From Bacteroidota bacterium (GTDB lineage Bacteria > Bacteroidota > Bacteroidia > Chitinophagales > Chitinophagaceae), in assembly GCA_023433345.1 (NCBI GenBank), contig JAEZDA010000074.1, positions 1-18,921 of the forward strand: a stretch of 18,921 nucleotides of DNA, in the 5' to 3' direction. The position numbers were made by a program, and so were the translations under genes. The notes under the pieces are model-generated. The model had not been told where the DNA came from and ran no database searches. It was given only the letters and a program-made list of their open reading frames with translations. This document shows positions 12,179 through 18,921 of the stretch, piece by piece (the first letter of the stretch is position 1; each line of letters opens with the position of its first letter).

Positions 12179-15100
12179 ATGCGCATGAAAGTTTTTATAC
12201 TTGCTATTCTTGCTTTAATAAGCACGGTTTTTACCTATGGACAAACCTGGACGGGCGCTATAAGCGCCGATTGGAATACTCCGGGAAATTGGGATAACAG
12301 TGTCGTTCCTGGAATGGCAGATAATGTAAACATCGACAATAGCGCAACCAACTTCCCTATGCTGTCGGGCGACGTAAATGTGGCAAGCGTTACAATTAAC
12401 TCCTCCTCCTTAGATTTTAACGGTTACATCGTAACCGTGACTGGTGGAGGGTTTAACACTTACAATGGCGGAACACTAGAGAGTAGTACTGGTGTACTTG
12501 GTGTTATTGCTTCCGGGTCTGCACCTGTAAATATTTCTTCATTGAGTATCAATGGAAATGCCACATTCACTTTAGAGGGTTCAGCCACTTGTAATTTTTC
12601 AGGCGGTATCACCTACAATGGAAACATTTCAATCATAAACAATTCATCAAATAGTATAACGATAAATGAGGGTACAATTAATGGTGATTTTACATACACT
12701 AATGCAGTAAGTGCTGCGGGCGGGATAAGCATGGGAGGAAGTTTCGGCCTCGTGATAACCGGTGAGTTAAACCTACAACAATCTGGTTCGGGTTCAACTA
12801 TTCTGACCTCGGTTAGCAATTTAAGTCCGGGCGGAGAAATACTAATCAATGGAGCAGGTTACGTTAGCATCAGCTACTCCTCCCTGGTCATCGATGAACT
12901 TAATATTGACGGAGCTTCCTCATTAACCATGAACGACAACGATATAACCGCAATTAATTCCATTCTGGAAGCGGACAATGCGTCCGGTGTTTTTAACATT
13001 TATGGAAATCAATTTGATGGTAGTGTAACTTATACAGCTCAGTCTGGCAGCGGATTTTATGACGGTTATACAACTGGAAATATTTATAACGGGGATGTCA
13101 TTTACAATATTACAGGCGGGGGCGCATTGTATACCGGTTATGGGGGCGCTTCATCAACCCATAACGGTGATGTAACGATTAATAATAGTGGTAATAATTA
13201 CAGCGCTTCGTTTTTCGCTTATGGTGGAACAATAACGGGCAATTTAAGTTATACCGGAACGGGGGCGAATGGCAGCATAGGGCTTGGTGGTCCATTAACA
13301 ACACTAATTAATGGAACGGTAAACATTAACGAAACCGGAACGGGAGGTTTATCATTGTCTGGTTTAAAAAATCTGACTTCAGGTGGAGATGTAGTTGTAA
13401 ATGGAACGCAAACAATATCTTTTGCGGCGGACACTTTACTCCTAAATAGCTTTGTAATCTCCGGGTATGAATTTAATGCAAATATTTCTCAAAGCAAGAT
13501 CACGTCGGCAACAATATCTGTTTCAAATTCCAACCTTACGTCTTCCACCACTTTAAATCAAAATACGTTTTCCGGAAGCGTTGTCTTTAACAGTACGGTT
13601 GCAAACGGTTTCAGTGAGAGTGGCAGTATTTACAATGGTGATGTGCAGTTAAATCATACCGGTACCGGTACCTTCACGAATATATTAAGCGGATCAATTA
13701 TAAACGGAAACTTCTCTTATGCAGGAAACGCAGAAAATGGCAGCGTTTATCTTGGCGGAACTTCTTCTACTTTAATAACCGGAACATTTGATATTAACGA
13801 AACAGGCACAGGCGGATTATATGTATCCAATATCAAAAATCTTACAGGTGGTGGGAATGTGTTATTGAACGGCGGATCCTACATCAATTTCAACTATGAT
13901 ACCCTTCTCCTGAATTCTTTCAACGCTGCCGGCTTCAGCTCAGGTTCCTCATTTACGAACAACGAAATTACTGCGGGAAATATTTCTTTTTCTACCGGTG
14001 CAGTTTTGTCCGGGGCTTCGTATGTGTACGGAAATGTATTCACTGGAAATGTTACCTACAATGCTGTTTTCGAAGGTGGATTATATGAAGGATATGGTCT
14101 TGAGGGTAATGTCCATAACGGTTCTACTGTATACAATATCACTGGCGCGGGAGTAGTTTATACCGGGCAAGCTGGTGCCTCGTCCATCTTCAATGGAAAC
14201 GTCACCATAAATAATAATGGGTCAAACTATTCAGGAAATTTCTTTCAAAACGGCGGTGCAATAAACGGAAACCTGAGCTATACGGGTACAGGAAATAACG
14301 GTTCAATGTCCATCGGCGGCGCAGGAAATACCACGGTCGTTTCGGGATCAGTAAACATAAATGAAACGGGATCCGGAACCCTTGCGGTGCACTACATCAA
14401 AAATCTTACGTCAGGAGGTATCGTGAACATCGAAAATTCAGGTGGTATCACTTTCAATAATGATACGCTTCTTCTTAATTCCTTCTCAATAGACGAAAGT
14501 TATTCCTTCAATGTGGCGAGCAGTTCGATAACGGGCGCCATTGTTTTTTCTACTACGCCTGCTTCAACCACGTCATACGTATACAGTAATGTTTTTAACG
14601 GCAATGTTATTTATGAAGCCAAGTCTCCAAACGGACTTTATGAGGGATACACAGTCGGTGGAAATGTACACAATGGTAACACAACTTACAACATCACCGG
14701 GGAGGGCGCGGTATATTCCGGCTACTGGGGACAATCCACTGAATACAATGGAAATGTTATCATCAATAATTCTGGCACAAACTACAATGGTTCTTTCTTT
14801 TCAAATTCTCCGGTTATAGCTGGTAATCTAACTTATACCGGCACGGGAACAAATGGCTCAATGAACCTCGGCGGAGGGACAACCACTGTGATATCTGGTA
14901 CTTTAAGCATTAATGAAACCGGGACAGGCGGCCTCTCGGTCTCCTACCTTAAAAATTTAACGGCCGGAGGCTCAGTTGATGTAGATGGTGGGGGAGCTGT
15001 TACCTTCGTGAGAGACACCTTGACGATAAATTCCTTTGATATCGCAGGTTACACGGGTAACGCTTCTATAACTTATTCTGATATTTACTCGCCAAACATT

Positions 15101-18100
15101 TCAGTGGGCAACGCGCTATCAACCGCCTCGACTGCGGTGAGTGATAATAGGTTCACGGGAAACACTGTTTACAACAGCCAGTCTGTCCCCGGATTTTTTG
15201 AGAACAATAATATTTATAATGGAAACCTGGCGACAAACCATTCCGGGGCAGGTTCTTTAGCGACTTTCCTTTCAGGCTCTATAGTAAATGGAAATTATAG
15301 CTATGCCGGATCCACAACAGAAGGTTCAGCAAATCTTGGCGGTTCCACAATAACGGGAACGCTTACCCTAAATGAAACGGGCACGGGCAGTTTGCAGGTA
15401 ACCAATTTAAAAAATCTGACAACAGGAGGAATAGTGAATGTAAACGGAGGCACTGTGGTAAATTTCAGTAACGATACTCTTCTTCTTAATTCCTTCACAG
15501 TATCAGGATTCACCGTTCAAAGTAATCTCACCTATAACAAAATAGATGCTCCGTCGATAAACTTTACGTCCATCCCGGCAGTAACATCTGGTGCAATGGC
15601 CTACGGCAACGAGTTCAGCGGCAACGTAACCTATACAGGACAATCTTCCAGCGGATTATACGAAGGATGGTCATTAGGAAATATTCATAACGGTAATACA
15701 ACTTACAATATAGAGGGGGAAGGTGTGATAAATACAGCATATTTCGGGGCAGTTTCATCTTATAATGGCAATGTTAACATTAACAATAGCGGAACTAATT
15801 ATAGTGGAACCTTTTTTCAACAGGGACCTACCATCGCCGGGAATCTTTCATACGTTGGCACTGGTACGGATGGGGCTATAACTCTGGGTGGCGGATTTAA
15901 AACAATTGTAGCCGGAACATTAAATATTAATGAATCCGGAACAGGGAGCCTAAGTGTAACCAACCTGACCAATTTATCTACGGGTGGAACGGTTAGTGTG
16001 AACGGAGGAAGCGCAATTAATTTCAGTAATGATACGCTAAAGCTCACCGCACTCAACCTTGCCGGTTACACATCGTCTGCAACGCTTACGTCTAGCGATG
16101 TGACCGCTGGGAATATTTCAATTCACAACCAGGGTGTGGCTTCATCATATGTTTATACCAATACCTTCAATGGAAATGTCAGCTATATAAACAGTTCCAA
16201 TTCTTTGTTGCAAGATGGAAATAACACTTTCGTTGGAAATCTTTCACTGGTAAGAAATGACGGTCTTATTTATATTGGATCATACGGTTCGAACAATATC
16301 ACCGGAAATCTTTCACAAGAGTCAGATCTGGACGCACCGAATGGGGTTTCATTTTATAGCAATATCACTTTTTCGGGCAACCAGAACAGCGTTATCTATA
16401 ATACCGGAACGGAGAATTTGAAAATAGCTTCTCTCACTGTGAACAAAGCTTCCGGTACTGCAATTAATCTTAATGCACCACTTTATGTTACCAATGATGC
16501 AACATTTACGAACGGTCATGTGGTGAGTACTCAGGCCAGCCCCTTAGTTTTTCAACAAGCTTCTTCGTACACGGGCGCAAGTGATGCAAGCCACGTGATA
16601 GGCTATGTAAGCAAAATCGGAGCTACATCCTTCACCTTTCCAACAGGAGATGGCAGCACATTGAAACCTGTTTCAATGAGTTCGCCCTCTTCTAATGATG
16701 ACCGGTTTAGCGCAAAATATTTCAACAGTAATCCTTCATTAAGCGGCTTTGACACTTCATCGAGGGCTTCATCACTTCTGCGCGTGAGTGGTTATGAATA
16801 TTGGGATGTGCTGCGGGAAAACGGAAGCAGCGAAGTGTCGCTCACTTTCACTTTCAATGAGCCAGATCCGATAAACCTCAATTACATCACCTCACCACCG
16901 CAGGCCGGTATAGCTAGGTGGACGGGTACAACATGGGAAGACCTCGGAAACGGCGGCAGTACCGGGTCTACCTCTGGTACAATTACAACTGCCGCACCAG
17001 TTACAAATTTTAGTCCGTTTACGTTCGGCTCCTATAATCTCGGGTCCAACCCGCTGCTGGAATTTGCTCAATACACTTATTATGCCGACGAAGATGAGGA
17101 CGGCTTTGGCGATCTTATCAACACTGTCCTTTCTTCTTCATCAACTCCTCCTGCTGGCTATGTTGTAAACAGCACAGATTGTGATGATGATGACGATACA
17201 GTTTATCCCGGTGCTCCTGAATTGTGTGATGGCAAGGATAATGATTGCGATAATTTGGTTGATGACAATACCGCATCCTTTAACATAGTTGCCTCGGCAG
17301 GAGCTAACGGTAGTATTTCTCCGTCAGGAACCACTGCAGTTAATTGTAAGGCGTCACAATTATTTATCATTTCACCAAATGCTGGTTACCAGGTGTCTGA
17401 TGTTATTGTAGATGGCCTTTCGGTAGGGGCGGTAGGTAGTTATACCTTTACAGACGTTACCGAATCCCATACTATTTCTGCTTCATTTACAATTATAACC
17501 TACCAGATCAACGCCAGTGCAGGGGCAGGTGGTACTATATCTCCTTCCGGTAATACCTCGGTGAACTATGGTGGCAGCCAGTTGTATACAATAACCCCGA
17601 ATGCAGGATACACAATTTCCGGACTGATAGTGGACGGAATTTCAATAGCACCGACCAGCAGCTATACATTTACCAATGTGCAAGCCTCACACACTATCTC
17701 GGCCTCCTTTAGCCTCAACACTTACAGCATCACAGCCACTACGGGAGTGGGTGGCGATGTTTCACCGATAGGAGTATCAACTGTGAACCATGGCGGGAGC
17801 ATTTCATACAGTATCAGCCCAAATGCCGGATATGCAATCAGCGATGTTCTTGTAGATGGTGTTTCGCAAGGCGCCATCAGCTCTTACACCTTTAACAATG
17901 TTCAGGCACCACATACTATTGCTGCATCCTTCATCCCATCAAGCTACACTATTACTGCCACGGCAGGAGCGGGTGGCAATATTTCACCTGCCGGAGTTTC
18001 ATCGGTTGATCATGGTAACAGTCTCGCATACACGATAACACCAAATGCGGGCTACATTATCAGCGATGTAGTTGTCGATGGAATTTCAGTTGGTGCGGTG

Positions 18101-18921
18101 AGCAGTTATTCTTTCACAAACGTTCAATCGGATCATACCATCTCTGCATCATTCAGCATTACATCTTACAGCATCACGGGAACTGCTGGAGCGGGTGGCA
18201 GCATTTCACCTTCCGGAGTATCATCGGTTGATTATGGTAACAGTCTCGCATACACTATAACACCAAATGCGGGCTACACTATCAGCGATGTAGTTGTCGA
18301 TGGAATTTCGGTTGGTGCGGTGAGCAGTTATTCTTTCACAAATGTTCAGGCTGACCACACGATCTCTGCAACATTCAGCATAATTTCCTACAGCATAGAA
18401 GCATCTGCAGGAATGGGTGGTTCTGTTTCTCCATCGGGAGTGTCTTCCGTTAACTATGGGGGAAGCCTGGCTTACACCATAATACCAAATGCAGGATACG
18501 CTATCAGCGATGTAGTGGTTGATGGAATTTCAGTTGGTGCAGTGAGCAGTTATTCTTTCACAAATGTTCAGACTAACCACACGATCTCTGCATCATTCAG
18601 CATTATATCTTACAGTATCACGGCATCTGCAGGAGCGGGTGGCAGCATTTCACCTTCCGGAGTTTCATCGGTCGGACATGGTAACGGTCTCGCATACACG
18701 ATTACATCAAATGCCGGATATGCAATCAGCGATTTATTGGTTGATGGAATTTCAGTTGGTGCTTTGAGTTCTTACACATTCACAAATGTTCAGGCTGATC
18801 ACACGATCTCTGCATCATTCAGTTTGAATTCTTATTCGATCACCGCGACCTCAGGACTAGGCGGCAGTATTTCACCGGTTGGAACAAGCGTTGTAGGTCA
18901 TGGTGGTTCCCTGAACTATTC
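12179..18921 (+). CDS. Giant secreted repeat protein (adhesin-like), 3' end outside the window
   Basis: One uninterrupted frame of 2,247 codons, translated by hand from end to end with no stop. Starts at 12179 (MRMKVFI) and 12185 are both possible; the first is used. Order: signal peptide (about 1-21, ending VFTYG); WTGAISADWNTPGNWDNSVVPGMADNV-type opening, common in Bacteroidota surface proteins; Gly/Asn/Thr-rich predicted beta-solenoid (about 60-1340) with seven NETGTG...KNLT...GG...DTLLLNSF units; a beta-helix cap module (about 1430-1620) with SKIGATSFTFPTGDGS, YEYWDV and NFSPFTFGS; a MopE-type segment (about 1634-1698); and InlB-like repeats (from about 1701). Family knowledge suggests a cell-surface or released adhesin, perhaps type IX secreted, but the C-terminal sorting domain would lie beyond the window. 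No enzyme domain is seen. Confidence 0.9.
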   Translation, partial: MRMKVFILAILALISTVFTYGQTWTGAISADWNTPGNWDNSVVPGMADNVNIDNSATNFPMLSGDVNVASVTINSSSLDFNGYIVTVTGGGFNTYNGGTLESSTGVLGVIASGSAPVNISSLSINGNATFTLEGSATCNFSGGITYNGNISIINNSSNSITINEGTINGDFTYTNAVSAAGGISMGGSFGLVITGELNLQQSGSGSTILTSVSNLSPGGEILINGAGYVSISYSSLVIDELNIDGASSLTMNDNDITAINSILEADNASGVFNIYGNQFDGSVTYTAQSGSGFYDGYTTGNIYNGDVIYNITGGGALYTGYGGASSTHNGDVTINNSGNNYSASFFAYGGTITGNLSYTGTGANGSIGLGGPLTTLINGTVNINETGTGGLSLSGLKNLTSGGDVVVNGTQTISFAADTLLLNSFVISGYEFNANISQSKITSATISVSNSNLTSSTTLNQNTFSGSVVFNSTVANGFSESGSIYNGDVQLNHTGTGTFTNILSGSIINGNFSYAGNAENGSVYLGGTSSTLITGTFDINETGTGGLYVSNIKNLTGGGNVLLNGGSYINFNYDTLLLNSFNAAGFSSGSSFTNNEITAGNISFSTGAVLSGASYVYGNVFTGNVTYNAVFEGGLYEGYGLEGNVHNGSTVYNITGAGVVYTGQAGASSIFNGNVTINNNGSNYSGNFFQNGGAINGNLSYTGTGNNGSMSIGGAGNTTVVSGSVNINETGSGTLAVHYIKNLTSGGIVNIENSGGITFNNDTLLLNSFSIDESYSFNVASSSITGAIVFSTTPASTTSYVYSNVFNGNVIYEAKSPNGLYEGYTVGGNVHNGNTTYNITGEGAVYSGYWGQSTEYNGNVIINNSGTNYNGSFFSNSPVIAGNLTYTGTGTNGSMNLGGGTTTVISGTLSINETGTGGLSVSYLKNLTAGGSVDVDGGGAVTFVRDTLTINSFDIAGYTGNASITYSDIYSPNISVGNALSTASTAVSDNRFTGNTVYNSQSVPGFFENNNIYNGNLATNHSGAGSLATFLSGSIVNGNYSYAGSTTEGSANLGGSTITGTLTLNETGTGSLQVTNLKNLTTGGIVNVNGGTVVNFSNDTLLLNSFTVSGFTVQSNLTYNKIDAPSINFTSIPAVTSGAMAYGNEFSGNVTYTGQSSSGLYEGWSLGNIHNGNTTYNIEGEGVINTAYFGAVSSYNGNVNINNSGTNYSGTFFQQGPTIAGNLSYVGTGTDGAITLGGGFKTIVAGTLNINESGTGSLSVTNLTNLSTGGTVSVNGGSAINFSNDTLKLTALNLAGYTSSATLTSSDVTAGNISIHNQGVASSYVYTNTFNGNVSYINSSNSLLQDGNNTFVGNLSLVRNDGLIYIGSYGSNNITGNLSQESDLDAPNGVSFYSNITFSGNQNSVIYNTGTENLKIASLTVNKASGTAINLNAPLYVTNDATFTNGHVVSTQASPLVFQQASSYTGASDASHVIGYVSKIGATSFTFPTGDGSTLKPVSMSSPSSNDDRFSAKYFNSNPSLSGFDTSSRASSLLRVSGYEYWDVLRENGSSEVSLTFTFNEPDPINLNYITSPPQAGIARWTGTTWEDLGNGGSTGSTSGTITTAAPVTNFSPFTFGSYNLGSNPLLEFAQYTYYADEDEDGFGDLINTVLSSSSTPPAGYVVNSTDCDDDDDTVYPGAPELCDGKDNDCDNLVDDNTASFNIVASAGANGSISPSGTTAVNCKASQLFIISPNAGYQVSDVIVDGLSVGAVGSYTFTDVTESHTISASFTIITYQINASAGAGGTISPSGNTSVNYGGSQLYTITPNAGYTISGLIVDGISIAPTSSYTFTNVQASHTISASFSLNTYSITATTGVGGDVSPIGVSTVNHGGSISYSISPNAGYAISDVLVDGVSQGAISSYTFNNVQAPHTIAASFIPSSYTITATAGAGGNISPAGVSSVDHGNSLAYTITPNAGYIISDVVVDGISVGAVSSYSFTNVQSDHTISASFSITSYSITGTAGAGGSISPSGVSSVDYGNSLAYTITPNAGYTISDVVVDGISVGAVSSYSFTNVQADHTISATFSIISYSIEASAGMGGSVSPSGVSSVNYGGSLAYTIIPNAGYAISDVVVDGISVGAVSSYSFTNVQTNHTISASFSIISYSITASAGAGGSISPSGVSSVGHGNGLAYTITSNAGYAISDLLVDGISVGALSSYTFTNVQADHTISASFSLNSYSITATSGLGGSISPVGTSVVGHGGSLNY
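12770..15922 (+). repeat. Long-short-long super-repeat in the predicted beta-solenoid
   Basis: The motif (N/S)INETGTG..L....KNLT.GG begins at 12770 (divergent), 13322, 13790, 14354, 14906, 15365 and 15923. Distances are 552, 468, 564, 552, 459 and 558 bases (184, 156, 188, 184, 153 and 186 residues). Long units share a GLYEGY...NVHNG...YNITG...NGNV.INN.G.NY.G.FF stretch. The two short units share NH(T/S)G.G...(I/F)LSGSI(I/V)NGN(F/Y)SYAG instead. The order L-S-L-L-S-L reads as a tandem duplication of an L-S-L block (1,584 and 1,569 bases). Copies are clearly diverged at DNA level, so the duplication is not recent. Confidence 0.85.
17078..17272 (+). other. MopE-like Asp/Cys metal-binding segment within the giant protein
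   Basis: YYADEDEDGFGD, then a low-complexity Ser/Pro spacer, DCDDDDDTVYPGAPELCDGK and DNDCDNLVDDN match the Putative-metal-binding (MopE) motif found in many Bacteroidota and Myxococcota surface proteins. Three cysteines and an Asp-rich loop are present; the cysteine often seen in the spacer is replaced by serines. It probably binds calcium and acts as a rigid joint between the solenoid and the InlB-like array. The binding role is family knowledge, not shown here. Confidence 0.75.
17279..18921 (+). repeat. Array of eight 222-base divergent InlB-type repeats (last one cut by window end)
   Basis: Units begin at the aromatic codon of (F/Y)xIxAxAGxGGxISPxG at 17279, 17501, 17723, 17945, 18167, 18389, 18611 and 18833: every spacing is exactly 222 bases (74 residues), with no indel. 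Each contains VNYGGSxxYTITPNAGYxIS, VVVDGISVGAVSSYSFTNV and HTISASFS. This fits the divergent InlB B-repeat family, beta-grasp-like modules that form stalks. Copies 4 and 5 differ at about four bases over some 115 bases, while copies 1-3 are well diverged, which points to recent expansion or conversion in the centre of the array. Confidence 0.93.

Noticed and set aside
12179..12300. Phase-variable homopolymer tract at the adhesin start
   Set aside because: No long mono- or dinucleotide run is present in the promoter region or the first codons, so slippage-based switching is not supported.
12613..16056. Several short frames (minus 12613-12849, 13249-13434, 15301-15513, 15817-16056; plus 14541-14819) within the giant gene
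   Set aside because: They are out-of-frame shadows of the repetitive solenoid coding sequence. Several resemble each other (Pro/Val-rich) only because the underlying repeats do. The long frame is open throughout.
17279..18921. CRISPR array
   Set aside because: The regular repeats are 222 bases long, translate in frame into a known kind of protein module, and have no short unique spacers.

Overview
The window looks like a chromosomal segment of a Bacteroidota bacterium, most like the Chitinophagaceae or a close relative. The evidence is a SusC/SusD pair, a DUF4920 protein, a GLPGLI-like protein, A-rich translation starts in place of Shine-Dalgarno sites, TAnnTTTG-type -7 promoter boxes, and a giant secreted protein of a style common in gliding or type IX-secreting Bacteroidota. 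This is a judgement from gene content; no database search was made.

Layout. (1) Positions 1-921 hold tRNA-Trp(CCA), secE and nusG, the usual start of the secE-nusG-rplKAJL-rpoBC block. (2) Positions 922-8980 are accessory DNA lying between nusG and rplK: a secreted DUF4920 protein directly behind nusG, a convergent GLPGLI-like secreted protein, a five-TM LtaS-like sulfatase-fold membrane protein, and a reverse-strand SusC/SusD pair with no enzyme genes beside it. (3) Positions 8981-11548 hold rplK-rplA-rplJ-rplL with their own promoter-like box. A leader hairpin here resembles the ribosomal protein L1 binding site, and a strong intrinsic terminator stands directly after rplL where rpoB would normally follow. 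(4) Positions 11549-18921 hold a small XRE-family regulator on the minus strand, a possible coding remnant, and one open reading frame of more than 2,240 codons that runs off the right edge.

The giant ORF is the most striking object. It has a signal peptide, a repetitive region predicted to be a beta-solenoid (two rounds of a long-short-long super-repeat of about 525 residues), a Bacteroidota-type beta-helix capping module, one MopE-like Asp/Cys metal-binding segment, and at least eight divergent-InlB-type repeats of exactly 222 nt each. No stop codon or frameshift was found in a full hand translation. The C-terminus, where a secretion sorting signal would be expected, is outside the window.

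How the genes fit together. The ribosomal and transcription genes are housekeeping and appear to be regulated separately on the two sides of the insertion. The accessory genes are all envelope or surface functions (lipid-headgroup-type transferase, glycan or nutrient uptake, exported small proteins, giant adhesin), but nothing in the sequence links them into one pathway.
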